Of a stretch of DNA of 64,000 nt, positions 53,715 to 62,461 are shown in pieces. A program made the position numbers and the translations under genes. This stretch comes from Streptomyces sp. Root1304 (lineage in GTDB: Bacteria > Actinomycetota > Actinomycetes > Streptomycetales > Streptomycetaceae). The stretch covers positions 208,232-272,231 of the forward strand of contig NZ_LMEP01000028.1 of assembly GCF_001426405.1 (NCBI RefSeq). The letters run 5' to 3'. Within the stretch, counting starts at the first letter, position 1. The number at the start of each line of letters is the position of its first letter. A model generated the notes under the pieces. That model made no database searches and was not told the DNA's origin. It worked only from the letters and a program-made list of their open reading frames with translations.

Positions 53715-55904
53715 TCACCAGGACGCGGGGTCGCGCGCGTCGACCGCGAAGACCGAGCCGTCCGGGGCCGTGCCGAACACCCGGTCCCCGACGACCAGCG
53801 GCGCGGGCACCAGCGGCGCGTACTCCATCCGGCCGTTCGTGAGCCGGGGCCTGGTCTGGCCGATCAGCGCCCCGCGCGCGGTGTCCACGGCGAGCACCCG
53901 CCCGTCCTGGGCGGCGAAGTACAGCCGGTCGCCGGGGCCGAGCACCGGCTCGGACACGTTCCCGGCACCGGTCTCCAGCTCCCAGAGGACCCGGCCCTTG
54001 GGCGCCGCCGTGTCGAAGGCGACGAGGTGTCCGTCCGCGTCGAGGACGTGGACGACGGCGCCGCGCACGGCGATGCCCCGGATGTCGATCCGGTAGGGCA
54101 GCGCGAGCCGCCGCACGGAACCGCTCTCCGGGTCCAGCAGGACGAGGGTGTCGGACAGCGAGGCCTGGTAGCGGGAGGTGAGGAGCACGGCGCCGTCCCC
54201 GGTGAGGCCCAGAGGGTCGAGGTCGCCCTCCAGGCTCCGCTGCCGGAGCACCTCGCCGGTCCTCGGGCTGAGCGCGCCCACGCGCGTGCGCGTGCCGTCG
54301 GCCGAGGTCTCGGACACGGTCGTCAGCCCGGCCACGGCGTCGTACGGGCCCAGCCGCGGGGTGTCGAAGCCGGCCAGGCCGTGCCGCCAGAGCTCCTTCC
54401 CGGTCCGGCTGTCGACGGCCCGCGTCCCGCCCCGCCCGTCGGAGAGCACGACGGCGGAGCCGGCCGGCCGGTACAGCTCGGGGAGGTCCGCGTCCGCGCT
54501 CCAGCCGGGCACGCCGCCCTCGGTCGCGTACGCCCGCAGGGGGCCGGTCGGCGTGGCCGCGCCGACCAGGCCGTCGGCGAGGAGGAGGGGCGGCTTGGGG
54601 GAGTCCGACTCGACGGGTGTGGTCCGCGACCAGAGGACGCGCCCGGTGACGGGGTCGAGCCGGGCGAGGCCGATGCCCCGGGCCGCGCAGTACAGCGCGC
54701 CGCCGCCGTACGAGCAGGCGGGAGCGGCGGTGGGGCCGTGCTTCTGGAGCCCGGTGTGCCAGCCCGCGAACGCGGTGGCGACCTCTTCCGGACGCGCGGG
54801 CGGCTCGGGCGTGCCGCCCGCCGGCGGGGTCAGGGCCGCGTAGAGCCCGGCACCGGCCAGCGCGAGCGCGGCGAGGACGGCGAGCGTCGGCCGGGGGCGC
54901 AGCCGCACCCGGCCGAGGCCCGTCCGGCCGGGGCGCGGACGCCGTCGGGGCGGGACCGGCGCGGTGGCCCGGACCGGTGTGTCCGCGTCCCACGCGGGCG
55001 TGGGGCCGGACGCCTCGTCCCGGCCGTCCGGCAGGGCGGGCCGCCGCCGCTGTGCCGGTATGAAGGCCTCCGCCGCGTACGAGGGCGGCAGCAGGGCCGA
55101 CATGATCTGCGCGGGCGTCGGCCGCTCGGCGGGGTCCTTGGCGAGGCAGCGCGCGACGAGCGGCGCGAGGTCCGCGGGGACGCCCGTCAGGTCCGGCTCG
55201 TCGTGGACCACCTGGTAGGCCACGATGTACGGGCTGTCGGAGTCGAAGGGGCCGTGCCCGGTCGACGCGTGCACGAGCACGGAGCCCAGCGCGAACACGT
55301 CCGCCGCGGGACCGACCTCCCTCGGCCGCTGGAACTGCTCGGGCGCCATGAACGGCGGCGAGCCGATGAGCTTGCCCGTCTCGGTGTGCAGATCGCTGTC
55401 GACGGGCCGCGAGATGCCGAAGTCGATGACCTTGGGGCCGGTGTCGGTGAGCAGGACGTTGCTGGGCTTGAGGTCGCGGTGGACCACCCCGGCGCGATGG
55501 ATGTCGCGGAGCGCCTCCGCGAGCCCCGCGGTGAGCCGGCGCAGTTCGGCGGGGGCCAGCGGACCGTTCCGTTTGACCTGGTCGGAGAGGGTGGGCCCGG
55601 GGACGTAGAGGGTGGCCATCCAGGGGCGTACGGCATCGGGGTCGGCGTCGACGACCGGCGCGGTGAAGGCCCCGCTGACCCGGCGTGCGGCCGCGACCTC
55701 CTGGCGGAAACGCGCCCTGAACTCGGGGTCCTCCGCATACCGTGCGTGTACGACCTTGACCGCGAGCCGCAGCCCCGAGGCCGAGGCGGCGAGGTGTACG
55801 ACCCCCATGCCGCCGGCGCCCAGGCATGCCTGAAGGCGGTAGTCGCCCGCGTACTCGGGCCCCTCCGCTTCCCGGTCGGCACCGGTGTTTCGCAGCGGCG
55901 GCAT
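53715..55904 (-). CDS. membrane Ser/Thr protein kinase with PQQ-type beta-propeller
   Basis: This 729-aa protein has a Hanks-type kinase at the amino terminus. The Gly loop is LGAGGMG (28-34), the ATP Lys is Lys50, the catalytic loop is HRDLKPSN (Asp144) and DFG follows (Asp161). A Pro/Arg-rich juxtamembrane linker and one helix (about residues 345-366) lead to an extracellular domain of PQQ-like repeats (WSADADLPELYRPAGS, GKELWRHGLAGFDTP). PQQ-propeller kinases of this type are common in Streptomyces. The ligand is unknown. Confidence 0.92.
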   Translation of the reverse strand: MPPLRNTGADREAEGPEYAGDYRLQACLGAGGMGVVHLAASASGLRLAVKVVHARYAEDPEFRARFRQEVAAARRVSGAFTAPVVDADPDAVRPWMATLYVPGPTLSDQVKRNGPLAPAELRRLTAGLAEALRDIHRAGVVHRDLKPSNVLLTDTGPKVIDFGISRPVDSDLHTETGKLIGSPPFMAPEQFQRPREVGPAADVFALGSVLVHASTGHGPFDSDSPYIVAYQVVHDEPDLTGVPADLAPLVARCLAKDPAERPTPAQIMSALLPPSYAAEAFIPAQRRRPALPDGRDEASGPTPAWDADTPVRATAPVPPRRRPRPGRTGLGRVRLRPRPTLAVLAALALAGAGLYAALTPPAGGTPEPPARPEEVATAFAGWHTGLQKHGPTAAPACSYGGGALYCAARGIGLARLDPVTGRVLWSRTTPVESDSPKPPLLLADGLVGAATPTGPLRAYATEGGVPGWSADADLPELYRPAGSAVVLSDGRGGTRAVDSRTGKELWRHGLAGFDTPRLGPYDAVAGLTTVSETSADGTRTRVGALSPRTGEVLRQRSLEGDLDPLGLTGDGAVLLTSRYQASLSDTLVLLDPESGSVRRLALPYRIDIRGIAVRGAVVHVLDADGHLVAFDTAAPKGRVLWELETGAGNVSEPVLGPGDRLYFAAQDGRVLAVDTARGALIGQTRPRLTNGRMEYAPLVPAPLVVGDRVFGTAPDGSVFAVDARDPASW

Positions 55905-56062
55905 CGCCCACCCCCGTGTGGTTGCCCGTCACCTCGCGCGCACGTGCGCGACCCGACGGAGCCTAGACCATGACCCCCGGGATGTCGGTGCGGCTTGCTA
56001 GCCTGCGCGTCGCGGAGAGTGAAACTCAGCGGAGCGCTTTTGCGCCAACGGGGGAGGACCTG

Positions 56063-56425
56063 ATGGACAGGGACACGGACAGGACGAAGACCACGCCGGG
56101 AGCGGCCGACACGGCCGCACCGGAGGCGGTGACCACGGAGACCGCCGCGACGGCGGGCGCCGTGACGACGATGGCCGTCTCGCGCTACTCGGTCGCCGCG
56201 GGCTACCGGGTCAACGTGCGCTCCGGCCCGAGCACCCAGTACCCGATCGTGCGCGTGCTGCCCCTGGGCGCCACGGTGGCGATCATCTGCCAGAAGTACG
56301 GCGAGTGGATCAGCGGCCCGTACGGCACCACGCGGATCTGGGACAGCATCGCGCCCGGCGAGTACGTCTCCGACGCCTACGTGCACACGGGCAGCGACGA
56401 CTTCGTCGCACCGCGCTGCGCCTGA
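56063..56425 (+). CDS. bacterial SH3-domain protein without a signal peptide
   Basis: This 120-aa protein has a Thr/Ala-rich amino region (to about 45) and a single SH3b domain (YRVNVRSGPSTQYPIVRVLP through GEYVSDAYVHTG). ATG 56063 has GGGGAGGACC as ribosome-binding site. SH3b domains usually bind cell wall outside the cell, but neither this start nor the upstream frame gives an export signal. It is divergent from the PQQ-kinase gene. Confidence 0.8.
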   Translation: MDRDTDRTKTTPGAADTAAPEAVTTETAATAGAVTTMAVSRYSVAAGYRVNVRSGPSTQYPIVRVLPLGATVAIICQKYGEWISGPYGTTRIWDSIAPGEYVSDAYVHTGSDDFVAPRCA

Positions 56426-56447
56426 GGCCCACCGCCGCCGGCCCGGG

Positions 56448-56453
56448 GATAAT
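56448..56453 (+). promoter_or_regulatory. -10 box for a leaderless mRNA
   Basis: GATAAT ends 7 nt before GTG 56461 and there is no ribosome-binding site. Confidence 0.5.
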
Positions 56454-56460
56454 CGACCTC

Positions 56461-57009
56461 GTGAGCGACCAGAGCGACGACGAGCAGACCCCCCGTACGG
56501 CCGGCGGCACGGGCGGCGGTGCGCCCGGCGGCACCCCCGCCGGGCCCCAGCCCGAGGAGATCCGTTTCTTCGGCACGACCTGGGTCGACCACGACGGCAG
56601 CTACACGGCCCGCCGCGTCGGCATGGCCGCCGGCTCGCTCGCCGCCGCCGTCGCGGCCTGCTTCGTGCTGCGCTTCGCGTACGAGGGCCTGGAGATCGCG
56701 GACGTCGGCGGCATCGTCAACGTGCTGGTCGTCCTCATGTTCGCGGTGTGCAGCGCCATCGCCTTCCGCAAGACCTGGGAGGGCTTCCTCCGCCGGCCCG
56801 CCGACCCGGCCCGCGAGGAGTCCCTGCGCAGCCTCAAGGCGATCGGCTTCATCGGCTCGCTCCTCGCGTACTGCGCCCGCTGCTTCGTCGAGGCACCCGG
56901 CGAGAAGCTCCGCCGCGCCGAGTACGAGACGGCCCGCGCCCGGTTCGAGAAGCGGCGCGGAACCCGTACGGGCAACCCGGCCGCCCGCAAGAAGCCCAAG
57001 CGCACGTAA
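56461..57009 (+). CDS. small membrane protein of unknown function
   Basis: This 182-aa protein has an acidic Gly/Pro-rich amino tail and a conserved-looking IRFFGTTWVDHDGSYTARRV segment. Two or three hydrophobic helices (about 57-75, 82-99 and perhaps 128-142) follow. The carboxy tail is basic (KRRGTRTGNPAARKKPKR). I recognise no family. Confidence 0.75.
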   Translation: MSDQSDDEQTPRTAGGTGGGAPGGTPAGPQPEEIRFFGTTWVDHDGSYTARRVGMAAGSLAAAVAACFVLRFAYEGLEIADVGGIVNVLVVLMFAVCSAIAFRKTWEGFLRRPADPAREESLRSLKAIGFIGSLLAYCARCFVEAPGEKLRRAEYETARARFEKRRGTRTGNPAARKKPKRT

Positions 57010-57141
57010 CCCCCCGCGCGAGCCCGCGCACCCCGGCGCACGGCTGCTGGTCCACAGCTGGGCCACAGCCGGATCGCCGCCCCCGAGAACTCTCTCCCGC
57101 GCCGATGTCACACTTCGCGGGTCCCGCGCCGTCCCCTTGGC

Positions 57142-58233
57142 ATGCAGACGACACAGCACCGCCCCGGCCACCGCGTTCTCGTCCTCGGCGCCGGATACGC
57201 GGGCCTCATGACCGCCCTCCGGCTCGGCCGGCACGCCCAGGTGACCCTGGTCGACCCCGCCGACCACTTCACCGAGCGGGTACGCCTCCACGAGCGGGCG
57301 GCCGGCCGCCCCGACGTCACCCACCCGCTGGCCGGCCTCCTCCACCGCACCGGCATCGAGCACGTCCCGGCCCGCGCCACCGCCATCGACACGGCGGCCC
57401 GCCTGGTGACCACCGACGACGGCCGCCGCCTCCCGTACGACCGGCTGGTCTACGCCCTCGGCAGCCGCACCCACGTGCCCGCCACGGCCGGGGACTCCCG
57501 CGCCTACACGGCGGAGTCCGCCGAAGCGCTGCACAAGCACCTGCGGGACCGGCCCGGCTCGGTCACCGTCGTCGGCGGCGGACTCACCGGCATCGAGATG
57601 GCCACCGAGCTGGCGGAGACGTACACCCCGCAGGGCACCGAGGTGCGCCTCCTCACCGGCGGCCGGGTCGGCCCCGGGCTCTCCCCGCGCGGCGCCGCGC
57701 ATGTGCACCGGGTCCTCCAGGCACGAGGGGTCCGCGTCGAGGAGGGCCGCAGGGTCGCCACCGCGGACGAGGTCGACGCGGACGTGGTCGTCTGGGCCGC
57801 CTCCCTCGTCCCGAACGCCGAGATCGCCGCCACCGCCGGCCTCGCCCTCGCCCCCTCGGGCCGGATCGCCGTCGACTCCTCGCTCCGCTCGCTCTCCCAC
57901 CCCGAGATCTACGCCCCCGGCGACGCGGGCGCCGCCCCGCACGCGGCCACCGGCGGCGAACTGCGGATGGCCTGCGCCACCGCGCTGCCCACCGGCATCC
58001 ACACGGCCCGGTCGATCGAGCGGGAGCTGCGCGGCGAGGAGCCGGAGCCGCTCGACTTCGGGTTCCACTTCCAGTGCGTCAGCCTCGGCCGCCGGGACGG
58101 GCTCATCCAGTTCGTCCACGCGGACGACTCGCCCCGCGACCGCATCCTCACGGGCCGCCCGGCGGCCGCGTTCAAGGAGCTGGTGGTACGCGGCGCGACC
58201 TGGTTCATCCGCCGCTCGGCCCACCGCCACTGA
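57142..58233 (+). CDS. FAD-dependent pyridine nucleotide-disulphide-type oxidoreductase (NDH-2-like)
   Basis: This 363-aa flavoprotein has an amino-terminal FAD motif (RVLVLGAGYAGLMTALRL), a second dinucleotide motif (SVTVVGGGLTGIEMATELAE) and a late FAD segment (EIYAPGDAGAAPH). It resembles type II NADH dehydrogenases but is shorter and lacks an obvious membrane-anchoring tail. It may be a soluble reductase. It is unrelated in strand coupling to its neighbours. Confidence 0.85.
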   Translation: MQTTQHRPGHRVLVLGAGYAGLMTALRLGRHAQVTLVDPADHFTERVRLHERAAGRPDVTHPLAGLLHRTGIEHVPARATAIDTAARLVTTDDGRRLPYDRLVYALGSRTHVPATAGDSRAYTAESAEALHKHLRDRPGSVTVVGGGLTGIEMATELAETYTPQGTEVRLLTGGRVGPGLSPRGAAHVHRVLQARGVRVEEGRRVATADEVDADVVVWAASLVPNAEIAATAGLALAPSGRIAVDSSLRSLSHPEIYAPGDAGAAPHAATGGELRMACATALPTGIHTARSIERELRGEEPEPLDFGFHFQCVSLGRRDGLIQFVHADDSPRDRILTGRPAAAFKELVVRGATWFIRRSAHRH

Positions 58234-58254
58234 CCGCCGGGGCCCACCGGGTGC

Positions 58255-58299
58255 TTGACGACGGGTACCCCCGGGAGCAGTATTCATCACATGATGAAT
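58255..58299 (+). promoter_or_regulatory. promoter with palindromic operator for the ABC exporter
   Basis: TTGACG (58255-58260), a 17-nt spacer and CAGTAT (58278-58283) form a good sigma70-type promoter. The -10 ends 7 nt before ATG 58291. ATTCATCA-CA-TGATGAAT (58282-58299) is a perfect 18-bp palindrome covering the -10 end, the start site and the first codons, where a bound repressor would block initiation. Confidence 0.7.
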
Positions 58300-59151
58300 T
58301 ACTCGGCGGGGGACCCCGCCGACCGCACCGGGCCGGCCGAGGCCGAGCCCGACGGAGCCACCACACCCCAAGAAGCCACCACACCCCGAGAAGCCGCCAT
58401 CGCCGCGCACGGCCTCACCGTCGTACGCGGCGACCGCACCGTCCTGCGCGACCTCGACTTCACCGTCCCCACCGGCCGCATCACCGGCCTCCTCGGCCCC
58501 TCCGGCTGCGGCAAATCCACCCTCATGCGCGCCATCGTCGGCACCCAGGCCAAGGTCGACGGCACCCTCCGCATCCTCGGCCGCCCCGCCGGCGACGCCG
58601 CCCTCCGCTCCCGGATCGGCTACGTCACCCAGGCCCCCTCCGTCTACGACGACCTCACCGTCCGACAGAACCTCGACTACTTCGCCGCCGTCCTGCTCCC
58701 CGGCCGCGCCCGCCGCCACGAACGCCGCGCCGCCGTCGACCGGGCCGTCGACGAGGTCGACCTCGCCTCACACGCCGACTCCCTCGCCGGCCGGCTCTCC
58801 GGCGGCCAGCGCAGCCGCGTCTCCCTCGCCGTCGCCCTCCTCGGCACCCCCGAGCTCCTCGTCCTCGACGAACCCACCGTCGGCCTCGACCCCGTCCTCC
58901 GCCGCGACCTCTGGAACCTCTTCCACCGGATCGCCGCCGAGCGCGGCACCACCCTCCTGGTCTCCTCGCACGTCATGGACGAGGCCGAACGCTGCCACCG
59001 CCTCCTCCTCATGCGCGAGGGCGAACTCCTCGCCGACGACACCCCCGAGAACCTCCGCCGACGCAACGACACCGCCACCGTCGAGGAGGCCTTCCTCCAC
59101 CTGGTCGACGCCGCCGCGGCCCGAGCCGCAAACGAGGAGCCCCGGACATGA
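58291..59151 (+). CDS. ABC-2 exporter ATP-binding protein
   Basis: This 286-aa ATPase has Walker A GPSGCGKST, signature LSGGQRSR and Walker B LLVLDEPTVGLDP, with VSSHVMDEAERC downstream as in drug/antibiotic exporters. ATG 58291 is probably leaderless, and ATG 58294 is an alternative. The first ~38 residues carry a repeated TTPQEA/TTPREA unit. It overlaps the permease gene by ATGA. Confidence 0.9.
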   Translation: MMNYSAGDPADRTGPAEAEPDGATTPQEATTPREAAIAAHGLTVVRGDRTVLRDLDFTVPTGRITGLLGPSGCGKSTLMRAIVGTQAKVDGTLRILGRPAGDAALRSRIGYVTQAPSVYDDLTVRQNLDYFAAVLLPGRARRHERRAAVDRAVDEVDLASHADSLAGRLSGGQRSRVSLAVALLGTPELLVLDEPTVGLDPVLRRDLWNLFHRIAAERGTTLLVSSHVMDEAERCHRLLLMREGELLADDTPENLRRRNDTATVEEAFLHLVDAAAARAANEEPRT

Positions 59152-59885
59152 ACACCGCACGCACCCTCGCCACCGCCGCCCGCGTCCTGCGTCAGCTGCG
59201 CCACGACCCCCGCTCGATCGCCCTGATGCTCCTCGTGCCCTGCGTGATGCTCTTCCTGCTCCGGTACGTCTTCGACGGGAGCCCGGGCACCTTCGACAAC
59301 ATCGGCGCCTCCCTGCTCGGGATCTTCCCGCTGATCACCATGTTCCTGGTGACCTCCATCGCGACCCTCCGCGAACGCACCTCCGGCACCCTCGAACGCC
59401 TCCTCGCCATGCCCCTCGGCAAGGCCGACCTCATCGCCGGCTACGCCCTCGCCTTCGGCCTCGTCGCCGTCCTCCAGTCCGTCCTGGCCACCGGCCTCGC
59501 CGTCTGGTTCCTCGGCCTCGACGTCATCGGCTCCCCCTGGCTGCTCCTCCTGGTGGCGCTCCTCGACGCCCTCCTCGGCACCGCCCTCGGCCTCTTCGTC
59601 TCGGCCTTCGCCGCCTCCGAGTTCCAGGCCGTCCAGTTCATGCCGGCCGTGATCTTCCCCCAGCTGCTCCTCTGCGGCCTCTTCACCCCGCGCGACCGCA
59701 TGGCCCCCGCCCTCGAAGCACTCTCGGACGTCCTGCCCATGTCGTACGCCGTCGACGGGATGAACCAGGTCCTCCACCACCCCGACATCACCGGCGACTT
59801 CGTCCGCGACGCCCTCGTCGTCGCGGGCTGCGCGGTCCTCGTCCTGGGCCTCGGCGCGGCCACCCTCCGCCGCCGCACCGCGTGA
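59148..59885 (+). CDS. ABC-2 type exporter permease
   Basis: This 245-aa membrane protein has six predicted helices, the ERTSGTLERLLAMPLGKADL coupling segment and a carboxy-terminal PMSYAVDGMNQVL block typical of the ABC-2 DrrB/NodJ group. It forms an exporter with the coupled ATPase. The substrate is unknown. Confidence 0.9.
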   Translation: MNTARTLATAARVLRQLRHDPRSIALMLLVPCVMLFLLRYVFDGSPGTFDNIGASLLGIFPLITMFLVTSIATLRERTSGTLERLLAMPLGKADLIAGYALAFGLVAVLQSVLATGLAVWFLGLDVIGSPWLLLLVALLDALLGTALGLFVSAFAASEFQAVQFMPAVIFPQLLLCGLFTPRDRMAPALEALSDVLPMSYAVDGMNQVLHHPDITGDFVRDALVVAGCAVLVLGLGAATLRRRTA

Positions 59886-59970
59886 CCGCCCCTCGGACAC
59901 CCCGCACACCACCCGGCCCACCGGTGCGAGGATGACGACACGTACCCCCTCCGGCGAGGTGAACAGAGCC

Positions 59971-60780
59971 ATGACACAGACCGTCGCAGTCCTCGGCACC
60001 GGCAAGATCGGTGAAGCGCTCCTCAGCGGCATGATCCGCGCCGGCTGGCGCCCCGCGAACCTCCTGGTCACCACCCGCCGCGCCGAACGCGCCGAGGAAC
60101 TCCGCGCCCGCTACGGCGTCGAGACCGTCACCAACGCCGAGGCCGCCAAGCGCGCCGACACCCTCATCCTGGCCGTGAAGCCCCAGGACATGGGCCGGCT
60201 CCTCGACGAGCTCGCCCCGCACGTCGCCGCCGACCGCCTGGTCATCAGCGCCGCCGCCGGCATCCCCACCTCGTTCATCGAGGACCGCCTCACCGCCGGC
60301 ACCCCCGTCGTCCGCGTCATGCCGAACACCCCCGTCCTGGTGGACGAGGGCATGTCCGTCATCTCGGCCGGCAGCCACGCCACCCCCGCGCACCTCGCCC
60401 ACACCGAGGAGATCTTCGGCGGCGTCGGCAAGACCCTCCGCGTCCCCGAGTCCCAGCAGGACGCGGCCACCGCCCTGTCCGGCTCCGGCCCCGCGTACTT
60501 CTACTTCCTCGTCGAGGCCATGACCGACGCCGGCATCCTCCTCGGCCTGCCCCGCGCCCAGGCCCACGACCTCATCGTCCAGGCCGCCATCGGCGCCGCC
60601 GTGATGCTCCGCGACAGCGGCGAGCACCCGGTCAAGCTCCGCGAGGCCGTCACCTCCCCGGCCGGCACCACCATCAGCGCCATCCGTGAACTGGAGAACC
60701 ACGGCGTCCGCGCCGCCCTCATCGCCGCCCTGGAAGCGGCCCGCGACCGCAGCCGCGAACTCGCCTCCGGCAACAGCTGA
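59971..60780 (+). CDS. proC: pyrroline-5-carboxylate reductase
   Basis: This 269-aa enzyme performs the last step of proline synthesis. It has VAVLGTGKIGEALLSGM (NADP site), AVKPQDM, VRVMPNTP and the signature ALSGSGPAYFYFLVEAM, ending in the TSPAGTTISAIRELE block. ATG 59971 follows GGCGAGGTG. The frame extends upstream to 59932 without support. Confidence 0.96.
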   Translation: MTQTVAVLGTGKIGEALLSGMIRAGWRPANLLVTTRRAERAEELRARYGVETVTNAEAAKRADTLILAVKPQDMGRLLDELAPHVAADRLVISAAAGIPTSFIEDRLTAGTPVVRVMPNTPVLVDEGMSVISAGSHATPAHLAHTEEIFGGVGKTLRVPESQQDAATALSGSGPAYFYFLVEAMTDAGILLGLPRAQAHDLIVQAAIGAAVMLRDSGEHPVKLREAVTSPAGTTISAIRELENHGVRAALIAALEAARDRSRELASGNS

Positions 60781-60784
60781 CCCG

Positions 60785-61372
60785 CTACTTCGAGGCCGCG
60801 CCCTTCAGCACGTCCTCCGTGGTCACGACCCGGGCGAACCGCCCACCGTGCAGCGACACCGCCGTCGCCCGGGTCAGCTCCTCCGCCGTCTGCGTCCAGT
60901 CGAACGGCCCCGCCAGGTCGAAGGTGTGCATCGCGTCCAGCGGGAACAGCACGTCGTACCCGAGGTTCCCGCCCATCCGGGCCGTCGTCTCGTTGCACAT
61001 GTTCGTCTGGATCCCCACCACCACGAACTGCTCGATCCCCGCACCCTTCAGCCAGGCGTCCAGATCCGGCTCCCCGTAGAACGCCGAGTTCACGGACTTC
61101 GTGACGAACAGCTCCGGACCGGACCCCTTCCCCCGCCGCTCCTCGACGAAGTCCTTGAAGGCGTTCCCCTCGGTCCCCGGCTCCAGCGGCGAACCCGCCC
61201 GGGGCGAGTCGTGCCGTACGAAGACGACCGGCCGCCCCGTCTCCTGCCAGGCGTCGATCAGGGCAGCGATGTTCCCTTCGGCGTCCGGGTTGTCCCGCCG
61301 CCCCCAGAAGTCGAACTCGAAACCCTTCTGTACGTCGATGACCACCAGCGCCGCGTTCTCGTTGATCTCCAT
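60785..61372 (-). CDS. isochorismatase-family cysteine hydrolase
   Basis: This 195-aa hydrolase has an intact Asp13 (VIDVQKG), Lys92 (VTKSVNSAF) and Cys126 (GIQTNMCNETT) triad. The family includes nicotinamidases and isochorismatases, and the substrate is not readable. It is divergent from a GlxA-type regulator with 45 bp between the start codons. Confidence 0.9.
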   Translation of the reverse strand: MEINENAALVVIDVQKGFEFDFWGRRDNPDAEGNIAALIDAWQETGRPVVFVRHDSPRAGSPLEPGTEGNAFKDFVEERRGKGSGPELFVTKSVNSAFYGEPDLDAWLKGAGIEQFVVVGIQTNMCNETTARMGGNLGYDVLFPLDAMHTFDLAGPFDWTQTAEELTRATAVSLHGGRFARVVTTEDVLKGAASK

Positions 61373-61417
61373 GCCTCCGATCCTCCCGCCACGGGGCCCG
61401 CCCTCCCAGAGGGACGA

Positions 61418-62461
61418 ATGCCAGCGATCGATGATTTACTGCCACACGTGCCGCCGACCCCCGCGCCCCGCCCCCAGCGCATCGCGCTCCTCGCCTTCCC
61501 GGGCGTCCGCGCCTTCGACATCTCCGTCATCACCGAGGTCTGGGGCAGCGACCGCACCCTCCGCGGCGTCCCGCCCTTCGAACTCCGCAGGACGGCCACC
61601 GCCCCGGACACCCCCATCCCCCTGCGCGGCGGCCTCACCCTCACCCCCGACCGCCCGCTCGACTGGATCGACGCCCTCACCCCCACCGACCTGGTCGTCG
61701 TCCCCGGCATCGAGGACCCCGACGCCGACCTCCCGGTCCCCGTCCTCGACGCCCTCCGCCGCGCCCACGCCCGGGGCACCCCGGTCGCCTCGCTCTGCGC
61801 CGGCGCGTTCGTCCTCGCCCGTGCCGGACTCCTCGACGGCCGCCGCGCGGTCACCCACTGGCACCTCGCCGCCACCCTGGCCGCCCGCCACCCGGGGATC
61901 CAGGTCCAGGCGGACGCCCTCTTCGTCGAGGACACCGGCGTCTGGACCTCCGCGGGCACCGCCGCCGGGATCGACCTCTGCCTCCACCTCGTACGCACCG
62001 CCCACGGCGCCGAAGCGGCCGCGTCCATCGCCCGCTCGATGGTCACCGCCCCCTTCCGTACGGGCACCCAGGCCCAGTTCATCGAGCACCCCACCCCCCG
62101 CGCCGACCGGGACGCCGACGCCCTCGCCGCCGTACGCGCCCACGCCCTCGCCCACCTGGACGAGCCCCACACGGTCGCCACGCTCGCCGCCCGCGCCGGC
62201 ATGTCCCCCCGCTCCTTCGCCCGCCACTTCCAGGCCACCACCGGAGCCACACCCCTGCACTGGCTCATCACCCAGCGGGTCGCCGCCGCGCAGAAGCTCC
62301 TCGAACTCACCGACCACCCCCTCCCCGAGGTGGCCCGCCGCGCGGGCTTCGGCAGCGAGGTCACGATGCGCCAGCACTTCGCCTCGCACCTCGCCACCAG
62401 CCCGCGCGACTACCGCAACGCGTTCCGTCACCCGGCGGGCAACAGCCCGATCGCCCGATAG
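61418..62461 (+). CDS. GlxA-type AraC regulator with DJ-1/PfpI-like domain
   Basis: This 347-aa protein has an amino-terminal class I glutamine amidotransferase-like domain (RIALLAFPGVRAFDISVITE, then SLCAGAFVLARAGLLDGRRA with the nucleophile-elbow Cys). The carboxy-terminal AraC double HTH reads LAARAGMSPRSFARHFQATTG and ARRAGFGSEVTMRQHF. It probably controls the divergent hydrolase. ATG 61418 follows GAGGGACGA. Confidence 0.9.
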   Translation: MPAIDDLLPHVPPTPAPRPQRIALLAFPGVRAFDISVITEVWGSDRTLRGVPPFELRRTATAPDTPIPLRGGLTLTPDRPLDWIDALTPTDLVVVPGIEDPDADLPVPVLDALRRAHARGTPVASLCAGAFVLARAGLLDGRRAVTHWHLAATLAARHPGIQVQADALFVEDTGVWTSAGTAAGIDLCLHLVRTAHGAEAAASIARSMVTAPFRTGTQAQFIEHPTPRADRDADALAAVRAHALAHLDEPHTVATLAARAGMSPRSFARHFQATTGATPLHWLITQRVAAAQKLLELTDHPLPEVARRAGFGSEVTMRQHFASHLATSPRDYRNAFRHPAGNSPIAR

